From assembly GCA_947179485.1 (NCBI GenBank), contig OX359250.1, positions 12,196,539 to 12,260,538 on the forward strand: 64,000 nt of DNA, written 5' to 3'. The notes under the pieces are model-generated. The model worked only from the letters and a program-made list of their open reading frames with translations. It did no database searches and was not told where the DNA came from. The first letter of the stretch is position 1, and every line of letters starts with the position of its first letter. The translations under genes and the position numbers were made by a program. Shown here piece by piece: positions 1 to 12,900 of this stretch. Source of the DNA: Allacma fusca (lineage: Eukaryota; Arthropoda; Collembola; Symphypleona; Sminthuridae).

Positions 1-3000
1 CTCTCTCTCTCTCTCTCTCTCCTGGCCCATTTATGATTACAATTATGCTCCCTGGGCCCCCTTCATATCTTCCGTCCATGGTGAGGAAGAGCGGAGAGTG
101 GGAACGCATCCCTTCCTTCCTTGTTTTATGGGCGTGAGGAAGGAAATGGGAAAAAATCCATGAATTATAGCCCTTCGTATGTTTCTTGAATTTTAATCAA
201 CAATTTTACAACTATCACATAAAACTAATTAATTAACTCCATGCCTCAGCAGTGCCCTTCCGTAGTGTGCCTTCAATTCCGAATCTTTCCTCCAGTTAAA
301 TAATTAAAATCCAACTTCCAATTCCCAGCTTGCCTTCATCCCGCTCCACATATTATGTTACTTTACTCTCCCGAAATCTCACATGTGCCCAAATCCTGTA
401 TCATGAGGACTTATGTATGTCCGTACGTACTATTTGCTCAGAGACCAAAGTCGGGGCTGGACTGTATAGGCAGAGAGCATTGTGCAGGAATTTATAGGAT
501 TATATTGCATTGCTTGGAGCCCGATGCTCGAGAAAGTCCTAAGATTAATAATTCCAGTCTTTCAACACCTTTTCTCTCGCCAGGGCTAAAAGGGAACGTG
601 CCTCCAATAGTCCCTGCCAGATTGAGTTTCGCACACTCTCGATTACAGCACGGGCAATTATTTATTCATTTTATTGTCGGGATTACACTCAGCCAAGGGA
701 GGACTATGACGGCAAAGGTAGAATTGCCGTCATAAGTTTGTCAAACAATCTTCCCCTTCACAGAGGCACAGAACATATGTAATTCCCAGATAATTTGCAT
801 GTATGGGGAAGGCCCGCCTCCCAAAGCCCAGAAGACGCTCCAAGAATAGTGACATTGTATGTATCTATGTAAAATTCCTTAAGAGCAGATGCAGAGCCCT
901 GGCTACTACTACTATATACCCAGACCCAATGACATTGGACTGTATAACGGAAGCAGCCGGGTCAATTTTCCTGTTCTTCACTCACCCAAAGCTCACGGAC
1001 ATTTATCCCTGGCTCAGGAGTAATGGGTGCTTCACATGCAAATGAAATTGTAGGAAGTGTCGCAGTCCCCTTAAATGTTTACTGCCCTGTGAGCTCAACA
1101 GGGAATTTGCATTGCGGATTTAGTGTGATGAAAAGCCTACATCGTCATTATTGCGTCCTGATGAAGGGATTCAGCTGACGAGCGAAGGAACAATAATAAT
1201 TATGATTTGGCCTTTGTCACCTCCTTCAGCACTGGCATCTCTGAAGGGATGACTCCTGGCGTAGATACATACATAATTACATACATATTTACCTCTCCCC
1301 ATATATTTGTATGTAGATGCTCCGAGTCTGAGCTCCGAATGGCCCAAGTTGAAATGAAATGACGCTCATGTAAATGAAGACCCATTGATTTAAGGAAGGC
1401 TTTAAACTACACTGTTAAAGCCCATAACCCCGAGTCGGCACATCTGATCTGAATGAGTTTGCATGGATCAAGTCATTAACAGAGGCTTCATGACAGTAAT
1501 TCCAGAGATTTATCGTTTTGACTTTTTAATCATCCCTGGGCCTTTATAGGAGAGACGGAGGCCGGGGAGAAGATTAGCACATGGAAAAATCCACAGGGTT
1601 TGGAAGACACCCACATGTGAGCCTTCCAGGGAGGAAAAAAATATCAATTTCACCATGTCCAACAAGACACCACTACTCGGATCTTGATCGGTAGTCAACT
1701 AGACGTTTAAAACATGATAATGCTTTCCCCACACATGTATATATGGGGATCCGTTCTGGAAGTAATAGCGCAAACATTTGGGACAAAGGGAAATTGTGAG
1801 CAAGTGGGAACATTCTCATCGCTCACGCCTGCTTCATCCCGCCCGACTTTGTTTACAATTTGCATTTACAATATATATATCTACATGATGCATAATCAGG
1901 AGCAATCAGACACGTTTAATATTCATATAGATATCTCATGGAGGTGCTTCATTCCCAACCATCCCAGATTACGGGGCCGCATCTGGAAGCCCAGTATGTA
2001 CACAAGGGCTTCCTTCCACTTACACACTTTTGTCCGATTCTTTCAATAACCATGATATGCAGTTCAATAGTTACGTCTATCACACAATGCTATTTACAGC
2101 CCAGCTTTTATATATTACGACTGGCCCTATACATATGTATACATTTCATAGGGACGGAGCTACAGGGACAGGGCGCACATGTAACATTTTAACAAAATAT
2201 GTTGCTCTATAATGGTTATATAGGAAAAACACGTACTGACAGTACTATAGGGGACTGTCTATGCTCCGAGTCCCCTTCTCTTGAGCAACTGTTCAGCAGG
2301 CTACACACACTGGAGAAGGATTTTCATGCCTGCTCATTTACTTATGGGCACTGTGAGGGAAGACCCTTTTTTACTCATAGCCTCATTCCACACATTTGTA
2401 ATTAATTTCCCTTTCCTACAACTAAAATGTCAGCATTCCAGCATTATCTATTGCTCAAGCCCTACACGTACGCTTTCATTGGACTTACATGTAGATACAG
2501 ACGTACCCTTGAGCTTGTAATCTTGCGGATATGATTGAATTTTTGCCTATGTGTTCCTGACAAGAGAGTGTATACAATACAGTGAAATGCATGTTTTGGG
2601 GTACTATCTATAATTATTACCTATGGGTCTATATCTATGCCAGCATTGTTACAATAAAAGTAGGGCTATGCATCTTTGGAGCCCGAGTTTTAAATGAAAT
2701 GATGACACGTTATTGTAGGGAAGTCGATAACTAACTGCCGATTGGGAGCATACGAAGGATCTTTGGGAATGTATGTACATATATGTATGTCTGTAGGAAG
2801 AGACGGCGGTAGAGGCTCCACAATGAGAAGTATGTGGACAAATGAGATATATTTGCTCAACTGCCCTCATGAACCCATTGGAAGCTGGGAAGATACTTTA
2901 TGGAACATTGCTCCCGGGTGAGTACAGTCCAACATTCTGTTGCTGTCCTATTAGGCTCATTCAAATGTAAACAAAACTTAATGAAATTCTTGTGCTTTCA

Positions 3001-4389
3001 CAAACCGGAGGCTCGTGCATGAATGAGCTTCATTGAAAATCTCCAACTTTTCCTCTCATCCTATTCTCATATGAGGAGCAATAAAACTCACTCGGATCTC
3101 TGGAACCTTTAAGATGAAACAGTAAATCAACGTTATTAATAAATCTCGTATATGACGTAATGCTCTTGATATTTCTGCACCCGAGGGAAGATGCCTTTCT
3201 TTTTAAAACCAAGTAAGTTAGCAATCTCATGATTGTGTGCATATACATAATTATGTATGTGTGTGTGTGTGTGCCTCTGCCTGTGCTTACATCTAAAGCT
3301 AATCATTATAAATTTCAGGGGAAAAAATATACACCCTCCAGCAATTCCCTGTCCTATGCTGAGAATTGGGGAGCTCTTCAGTAAACATTGCTAAGATTAG
3401 GGAGCATTTGCTGGGAATCCCATCTCTATAATATTAAAAGGTTAATCTCAAACAGAATGGGACCTGATGAGTTGCTAAGTATTTAATTCCGTTAAATACG
3501 GAACTACAAGTGTGAAGTGCTTTCCCCAGCTGAGAAGTGGACAGTTGCTCTGCCCAGCCCAGTTCACATCTCAATCAGCATTCACAACTACTACTCACAA
3601 CTCAATCAGGGTCGAGAGAAAGAAGAACTGCACACAATGAGTGTTGTCAGTCAGGGCGAGATCCTCTCCGCTTTTATTAATCTATTGAGGAAGTGCCTGG
3701 ATGAGAAAAAAAAATTATTTTTAGGATACGGGCGAGAAATAATAGACTCGTTGAATTTGAATGAATTTCCCTGACACACACGAAGCTTCCAAGGCGTGCT
3801 AATTTTCGGATGCCCTCCGAATTTGATCCGATACATTTGAACCATCGTACTGAATAAATCAGTGTAAAAATTTGTAGGACCCTCGTTAACCCTTGTCATG
3901 GAGTCTCCTCTCTGCCTACCTTCCCTCACCGTCCCAAAGCCCTCCTCACCCGACCTCCTCTCACTTGTCTCTATTTTTTGCATACGCAACATTTAAATGA
4001 GACATTGGAGTCGCGTGCTCCGATATTGAAATCAACCATCAAACTTGTCACGATGGGTGATGATGATGGGAAGGAGACAGCAAACTCCTCATTTTACACT
4101 TGTTACTCTGTCCATGAATACTAATGGGGAGGGATTTTTGTCCCCTTTAAAACAAGTGCGGCTCCTTTGAGAATCCTTTGTAGTCAGTCCCATTTTGGTC
4201 ATTGTATGACAGTTGTCGTCCGTCATAAACTAAACCTCCGGCCCACGTTCAAGACTCATGCATTTAAATACACTCAAAAATCTATCTATTTTCCTTCTGG
4301 GCCCATTCAGCCTGTCATAACTGCTCGGTAAGTGAGTACTGTACTTTGAAATATTACAAGCAAGCGATTTGTACAATGTACCTCCGTTC

Positions 4390-4458
<69 letters not shown>

Positions 4459-5998
4459 TGTGCATACGGAAAAATGTCAGTGTTGTTCCTCCAAAGGGTT
4501 AACTCCGTGACAAATCCAACTTTCCTTCCCATAGTGGACATATTTGGTGTGGACTGTCAGCAGCCTTCAGCATATTCATATTTTATTATCCACAACCGTG
4601 CCTTATTCATATGAATCGATACACTCTCAATATTTAGATTAGAGCTTACAAGCCCACATCAAATTCCCTCTTTGAGCGGGTCCAATTCTTTAATTTCTGT
4701 AGGAACTTGTTGTCTCCATTGTCCATCCCCCGTCCATTAGATTTTAACACGGAGAGCTCAAAAATAGGCCAACAAGTAGATAGTGCTCGGGCCGAGGCAT
4801 GAAGTAACAAATAGACGGCATAACAAATGAAACTGAACAAATAGTTAACCTTACGGTTGTTGCCACTGTTGAGTAATTCTACTAGGATTCTGAGTAGTAG
4901 TAATAAGTGTCCATATAGCTGAATATATAGGGAACTTTGTATCTAGTTGCAAATAGTATAACAATTCTATTTGTCACTGTAACTAACGTTATAGTCGTAG
5001 TAGATATAAGGGATATATCTATAGATACTTGAAGTAGCAAGTGTTATAAATGGGGTTTCAATTTAGGCTCAGAACCGGGAGTCCGCGTGGTCAAGTAAGT
5101 ACTTATGTACAGGATGGAAGAACAAGCTCTGGGCGTCAATTAGGGTGTGGATCCTGGTCACTTCTGACCATCCACTGGGCTTAGTGACACTTTTGTGAGA
5201 TTTATTGAGTAAACATTTCAACTGAGCTCTTTTATGAGACTCACACAAGTGGAGGTGGGCTCATAGCCACAAAAACAGGACAGAGTATAGTTTCTCCAAA
5301 TCCCATATCAAACGTTTCATGAAATGACACTCAAGACAATTTCCCTCCTCAAAACTTTAACCTCTGGGTAGAAAGATACAATTATATGGTCAACATAAAC
5401 TTAAGTACTTGAGAGAGAGAGAGAGAAAAAAAAAAGAAGAGGAAGGAAAACAACGGAGGGAAGTCATATAATAAAAGTACGAGCTTGTGTGAGAAGATTA
5501 CCAATAACGTACCGTTCCCCATTTAAATAAAGTGCGGTCCTCCATGGAATTCCTACTTACTGTGAAATGAAGTTCTCGATGCAAAAAAAAAATATATAAC
5601 TACTTATAACAAGAGCAAATGTCTTGTCATAATTTCTTAAGGAATTAGTCATAAAATGAGGAGCGAGCCCTCCGAACTATCCTTTAACCTTTACCCAAAT
5701 CCTGGGGATTAGAACAGTTCAGAGGACGTGTATGAAATGCTAATGCTAAAACCAAAAGCTGTTAAGTAGTCTGTCAATTCCTGAGCAGTTTGTAATATAA
5801 TTGGACTGTGCCGAGTCATATATATTGGATTTATGAGGATGTACATGAATGATACCTTCCCTTGAGTAGGTATTACTGGGGCTGACGAAAAATCCCTGTG
5901 TTTATGCTTATTGTTAGCCATGAGCGGAGAGTATGGTACAGTATGGGATGAATATGAGGAGAGATAATCCCACACAATATAGAACAGCTATGTACAAG
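1..5998. other. Non-coding 3' flank of CBFB
   Basis: No exon or RNA gene recognised. It holds a (CT)n run at 1-21, an interrupted (GA)n array at 4393-4454, a short (GT)n at about 3258-3274, and scattered TACATATGTATG-type short runs. Open frames here are short, lack recognisable domains and often run through the repeats. A possible minus-strand AATAAA (TTTATT at 5201-5206) could serve CBFB, but this is weak. Confidence 0.6.
4393..4454. repeat. (GA)n microsatellite, one interruption
   Basis: Perfect AG dinucleotides broken once by TC at 4421-4422. Confidence 0.97.
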
Positions 5999-6184
5999 TT
6001 AAAAAATTTGAGAGAAAAAAAAAAGAAACCACAATGTTGTACGTACAAGATGACTGACTTCTAACTCTGTCTCTACTCCTCTGTCTTGCTGACCACAATA
6101 TGTCCGTTGTCCGTGTTTTTCCTCAAATTCTCGTAGTCGCTGATTGTACCTTTCGATTTGCTCCCGTAAACCTGCGTCTTCGAT
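5999..6184 (-). CDS. CBFB: CBFB coding exon 5 (C-terminus and stop)
   Basis: Residues 196-256. It starts IEDAGLREQIERYNQRLREF, a charged helical segment as expected after the core domain. The acceptor is CAG at 6187-6185. The last roughly 35 residues end in a Phe-rich string encoded by a poly-T tract (minus strand) before TAA at 6001-5999, which looks unlike a real protein end. A GTACGT donor-like site after SHL may instead lead to a further, unseen exon. Confidence 0.75.
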   Translation of the reverse strand: MEDAGLREQIERYNQRLREFEEKHGQRTYCGQQDRGVETELEVSHLVRTTLWFLFFFSQIF

Positions 6185-9100
6185 CTGTAAGTGTAAAGAC
6201 AATAAGAGACTATAGTCATGTATGTACATGGAGTAGAGGATATATGGGAAAAACGTAGGAGTTACAAAAGTCACACACAGATTTAATAATATTGTTGTTA
6301 AGCATGTTCACAGGTAAGATAGTCGTCGTAGACTTCACTGAGGACATATATGAGACAGGTTCTATACGAGCAAAAGGAAAAAACTACAGGCACAAATCAA
6401 CAATTTTTCCAGACGTTTACTGATTGTGAATGAAAATTTCCCTGAGCGCTCTCCTTCCCTCACATGTATTTTTCCGAGAGCGATTACCCAACATCTCTAG
6501 TACACGTCAGGACACGTTGATTGTTTATCTCATTTCCAACATCGAGTAAGGTTCTCATATCATTATCATCTTAATTCACATATAAAACTAGGAAAAAAGA
6601 TACTAGAAACCGCAGCCAGGATCGGTTATATTTTTTCCTAGTGGCTCAAATACTTGAGAGTTACTCCCCCCAGAAAAAAATATTTTTTTCTTTCTCAGAC
6701 TCCACGTACAAATTATTATTTGAACCTATCGATTTACTGTTCATTTTCCACTGAAATATCTCAGAAAAAAATGACTAGAAATCTGAAATGAGGGATTGGG
6801 AAGATAGTTGTTCCCTGGTACTTACTTGCGCTGCTTCTTCATCATATTCTAGACAGCCGACTCCGTCCAATCTTTCCAAATCCAACCAACCTCTCCATCG
6901 TACACATACACCGTTCATTATAAAATGTGACCGGAGATGAACCTGAAAGATTTAAAAAAAAAATATTTCAATTCTCAAGTATAAGTCTAAACTCAAAACG
7001 TAAAAAATATCATTGGATCATTCTTTCATGAAACTGGGTCCAGCATTTACAATCATCCCTTCCTTCCAAGACCATAGGCTCTGGATTTGACTTCGTGTAA
7101 TTACTCAGTTTGGAAAAGGAACGAACTCACAGTAGCTAGCTATTTTTTTGTTTAACTGTAAGCCCTGCTCCAGTAATAATATAGTATTGATTGGAGCCAA
7201 CGTAGAAAAATTAAGACAGGGAAGTTGACATGTACGAATTGGACATATATTCTACTGTAGAGACGGGGCTAAAAAAGCAGGTGAGATTTGACATGGGATG
7301 GGATCTCCTGACAAAGGCTCAGAGAAGGGGCCTCATGCATGCATAATAATAACAATTCAAGAACTGGGAATCTTCCTGGAGACTCGAGGCTCATAGGATG
7401 TTACACACGGGGACAACCTCCATTCTCTTATTATGCAGACTCCGGGACAATGGACTTACAGGACAAAATTCATACCCTGTTATTTCCAACGGAGAAAAAG
7501 AACAGGGAGACTTTTTTTTTTGTCAAGGGATATTCAGATTGACGGCAGAAGTCATGTAAGTCTCTTCACATGCCGCTACTATGACAGTATGTCAATCAGC
7601 CAAGGTGACATCTCCACACAGAGCGGTAAACGCCTCATTGCGGAAACAATGCTGAGATGCACACAAAAGATCATGCTGAAAACCATCTCAAATTTTTGAC
7701 CCACATCATATTTTTTTCCCCCTCACTCTCTGTCTCCCTCCACCTCCCATCCATTTCAATACATCAAAAAAGTGCAAAGAAGTTGCATTTTTAACTTTCA
7801 ATTTTTCATCACATCCATTATACATCTCATATATGTAGGGAGGGAGGGGTGTTCCCATTGAGATCTTGTAGGGACTCCCTTACATTGTCACAATTTTTTG
7901 GGTGTATATAAATTTTGCATTGTTATCAATTGTCCCCCTTTGAAATGTTTTTCTGAGAGTGTTGTAGTGAGCAAGTAATAAGCTCATATTTAATATTTTC
8001 AAGTACTTTCCGCTCGCCGCACTTAACTTGCGGTAAAGAAACGTACATTAGAATCACTAAGATCAATACCACAAACAATTTCACAAAAATATGTCTCCGT
8101 ATTTACGGTTCACACAGGCCTCAGCCCTCACCTACATACATATTCTACATGGTAACTCATTGTGAGGATCTACTTATATCTACAGCTCCCAACTAGTATG
8201 AAGAAATCAACCCACGGACGACGAGCATGAAGTTACGGGAAAATATATGTGAAAAAAAAAAGATTTCTATTGAAAAGGGAAATGTTTATGTAGGGCTAAG
8301 AATTGCTAAGTGCTATTCCAAAGCTCCCAAGTTGAGTCATACATAAATAGTTACATGAAAGTAGTAACTACAAGAGAGAAGGAAAATAGTCGTCCCATCC
8401 TGACTTTTTACATTTGGTTGGGCTGGATTGCATTGTAAGTAGGATTTTTAAACGGGCATAAAATTTCGTCCACAGAGAGATAACGCTCAGGGAAAAAAAA
8501 ATACACTCGTAAACTCCTGACTCCTCGACACAACTTACAGTACACAAAAAGCTGGGGAGTTGTCAACCCAATATAAAGGTCATAATGCGAAACAAATGTA
8601 TTCGGTTAGGCCATAGAGAGAGAGAGAGAGGACCAGTCATGTAGCCTATTATCCCCATCATACTGTAGTAGAGCAAAATCTGACTGTGAACTTTGTCGTG
8701 GTAAAAGTTGTAGGACAAATTGTATTACATAAATCGATTTACATTTGAATCAGCTGATGACAACCTCTTGAGAACTTAATATTAGCATGCGTGTATAAAT
8801 CACCAATGGGTTCTAATGCATTGCATAAGTGCTCGGTCAGCTTCAAGTACTGTATCTACCAGTATTGAGGAAGCTTCCGACCCAACTGAGGACCTATTGC
8901 TTGCTATACTGTCACTGTGAGAGTGGTCGGACCAACAGGGGAATATACATACATACAAGTAATTATGTACACAGCTGAAAAAAGGGAAAAGGCTCGGATG
9001 CTCATGATCTCTCTGAGAGCTCAAAAGTTATGACAATTCCCAACCAACTTGATGCAAACAAACACTCATGACTTCGGTAGCGCGTGATACATCAAGAGCC

Positions 9101-9881
9101 ACTTGAGCTCATCTTACTTTCATATCCATTTTATTTCTTTTCAGGAGAGTCTAAGCCCTACAAACCCACCTGAATTCGTACAACCGGATAATTTACTTAA
9201 ACAAATAGGTACTTCCATTCATTACGGCCCTGTTACTCAAACCTCAGTCAAATGACGTACCGCAACCATATCTCAAGCACTTCGCAGAAACAGATGCAAT
9301 ATCCCTGTCATTTTTGTATCCTAATCATCTCACTTCAAATATATCATTCGTCCAGCTAAAAACTATCATCAATACTTTTTTAAATACTTATTGCTAAAAA
9401 AAATAATTTCTGATGTTAAAATTGTCATTTTATTTTTGCGTAGAAAAATGTTATACTAATAATTACTGCAATAAAAATTACTGTAATTACGTACATTTTC
9501 ACAGACTATATTGGATAAATTACTGGACATTGAAAAAATAGTAGGGACATATGTAATTCGGAGAGATTTTAAATTCTGAGGGAAAGAGAAACGGCCCAAA
9601 ATTACTCGATGACCAAAGCTGAGAGAACAGAGAACCAATTTGTGACTGGTGAAAGTCAAAGGCCATAAATTTGCCAAAAAATGACACCGTGTCGAATCCC
9701 ATCTTTGATATCAATAGGTCCCAGCTTTTCCAGTAATATCGGAAATAGTCTCGTCAACAATGGTCCTCAAGGTAAATAAATCAAATTCTCCCGGAGCCTT
9801 GACATTGGAAACTATAACAATTGGGTCCGCCGTCTGCAACCTAAGGTTTCAAGCTCAACTGCTCTTTTCGCACTCTGGCTC

Positions 9882-9916
<35 letters not shown>

Positions 9917-12900
9917 CAGAGATTTGATATATAAAATGATTCGACTCTATATACCCGAGAACTTTTTTTTTTATTACCAGGGAATCTGTATGGAAGGATA
10001 AATCAAAGGGGTTAAATGATTTTCATCTTTTGATTGGAATCAATCAACTAGAAAATTGTGTTACGCTTCCCATTCCATTCTTTCCGCTGTGATTTCCCTC
10101 TGTTCCAACTTGAACCTTCTTCACCGCCTCGTCGTCATCACACAGTTTAAAAAAAAAAATATCCTAAACCCTATACTAATAGAGACCCTGGGCTGTAAAA
10201 AGTTTTTGAAGTAAAGGGAGACGCGAGAGAGAAATAAATCACGGGCAAAATCCTGGCGTCATCCTAACTGTCAATAAAGCTCATGGCAGAGCAAAGTTCA
10301 ACAAGCTAAAGTGTCTCTGAAATTCAACCTGACTTTGAGGTAGTGTCCCGTATAGCATGCTACTCCCTATATAAGCTACCAGTCCCTACATAGGGAGTAT
10401 TTCCAACAGAATTCCCCACGCTTTACGGTAATGATTTGTGATGTCTTAAGTCAGGGAATGTTACTTGAGGGAGTTTCATCTCCGTTCTAAATGTTCCCTC
10501 ATATTCAGACTGAAAGACAAATTGTATCTCAAAGAGTAGATACCTCCACCTCAAGGAAGGTCATATCTTAAGGACATCAATCTGAGCAAGTTTTCGGAAA
10601 TTTCCAAACCATCCGCATCCTCGGATACACTGCATACATATGTATCTACATATGTGTGCGTCTACAATGTGAGAGCCCAGCTTGGTCTCCCACCATCTAG
10701 ACTCCATCCCTGACGGTTTCTTCGGTTAACCCAAAAGGTCCTCCTTAACTGTATGCGCAAATGTACGTGAAAATATGTATATTTATATTAACTCTGTATA
10801 GCTATAGATATGCTCCCTGATCACGTCTAGACTGAGTCCGTGATAAAATCCAACGTGAGTGTCCGTTTGGTGCATTTAAGTAATGATACATAACAGAGGA
10901 TTCTTTTCATTATATCCCAAAAGGGGAAATTAAAGTTGATGTAAGGTTAAACGATTGTAAGGTTAAGTCTGTCAAATGACTACCGTGTGTGCTATGCTCC
11001 TTGCTTTATGTTCGCAACACACCCTTAAAATAGGACAAAAGCAAGTTCATTGATTGTATGGACAAGTTATGTCTTCACTGATGGATGGGTCTTGCTCATG
11101 GAGAGAGATTGTCTTGTCAAATAGTGTGATGCTGCTTGCTGTGCCTCTGCTCAACTCACTCCTGGAAATGACAAAAAGGGTTGAAATGGAAAGCAGTATG
11201 CAACCCTTTTATGCCCTTCTCCTCTCATTGTTCCTTGATTTGAACGAAACAATATTTGAGTCAAATTGTCACACTCTATTAGACTCTGGCTGACGGATGA
11301 AAAGACTTTGGCGTTCACGCTCCTTTTTTTTTTATTGCCCGGCCTTCTATCCTCTCTCTCTCTCTCTCTCTTTCGCTCCTGCCTGTAATTTTATTACCCG
11401 AGAGTCTATGTACCTCCTTGTACACTCACACACACACACATCCACACACACACACACAAGGTTAAAAGGTAGTCCCACTCTGAATTCGGCATCATGACAT
11501 AGAGAGCCTATTTGTACATATATAAGGTCTGTGATGATAGAGTCGGTGCTGAACTACTGCAGAGTCTCATGACCTCGCCGTTCGGTCTTATTCTAGTTAA
11601 CATGTAATTCCTGGATGGAACACGTCCCTCCCAATTGTACAATTATTATTGTCATTCAATCAGACTCAATGTACGCCTTTCTGTCCTACAGCAACAATAA
11701 TTCTATTAAAGATAAACTTTTCAATGTAGAACAGCCCAGTTTAGATTCCAGCATATTTTTATGCCCATGCATAATCATCATTGTATATACAATAATTCAT
11801 ATGGACAGGAATCTTGAACAAGATTCATGGAGTCGTTCCGTGCCTGAACATGCACAGACATATGAGATCCCTGTTCTTCATTTATTTGAGTGCTCGTCAA
11901 ATAGGACGGTCAGGTACGAATGGGAAATGCATAACTCAGAGTTGTAATATCTACTAGTACGTGCAGAATGAGTACGTACATATTTGGTTGCTCTGGCAAA
12001 AAAAAAACATGGGATGAAATACGGAGCACTAACGAGTCCTTGCAGGGTGGAATTAGAAGACAGCCCCAAAATAAAGATAATTATATGTGATCTACCCAGA
12101 CTCCTGACTCTCTCCTGTCTTTCTTCCGAACTGGTCTTCTTTTTGCTGTTCCTCTTGAGAGGATTTTTATGTGTAAATCATCACTTGCCAGTCACACACA
12201 CACCTTCCAGTTTTTACCTCTCTCCCTTTATGAATGATATAAGTTCATGAATGAGTGAGACTACTCTGATGGAAGGAAAATTTCTCAATTATGAACATGA
12301 AGCTACCCTTTTGTGTTTTTATTCACCCAATCCAGGTGATGTGGTGGGGCAAATAGACGGAATGGAAATCAACGGGGGGAAAAAATTTGTTTTTTTTTGA
12401 AGGGAGAGAAGACACGGACGGAGTCTCAAAAAATCAAGGTTTTGTTAGATACATTCAAGACTCTCATTTTATTCCGCCAAGTTATGAATGGACAGCTCAG
12501 GCACACGGGGACTAGGGAACGAGAACGAGTTGGGAAAAAACTAAATTGCTACTTATTACCAGAGATTCCAGTGTAGTCATTCCCATTGAGCAATAGTTAC
12601 ATTACTTATTCACCTCTCATCATAATTGGGACTTCTTTGCCTAGAAAATATCCGGAGGCAAGGAGAGAGAGAGAGAGAGATCCACGGGGGAAAACCAATA
12701 GCCAAATATCGACACTTAGTTCCATCCCCAGCAGTCCTCATTCATCCCAGTAACATATTGCTATGAGTACAGTTCAAGTTAGTGCACTATCACACAACTG
12801 GGCCTGAGTAAATTGTGTGGATAGGAAAAAACAAGTGAGTCCGTTTAAAGAGAGCTGAACTTGCTGTTTTTCCATAAAGCTGGAAAAATATACTCCAGGG

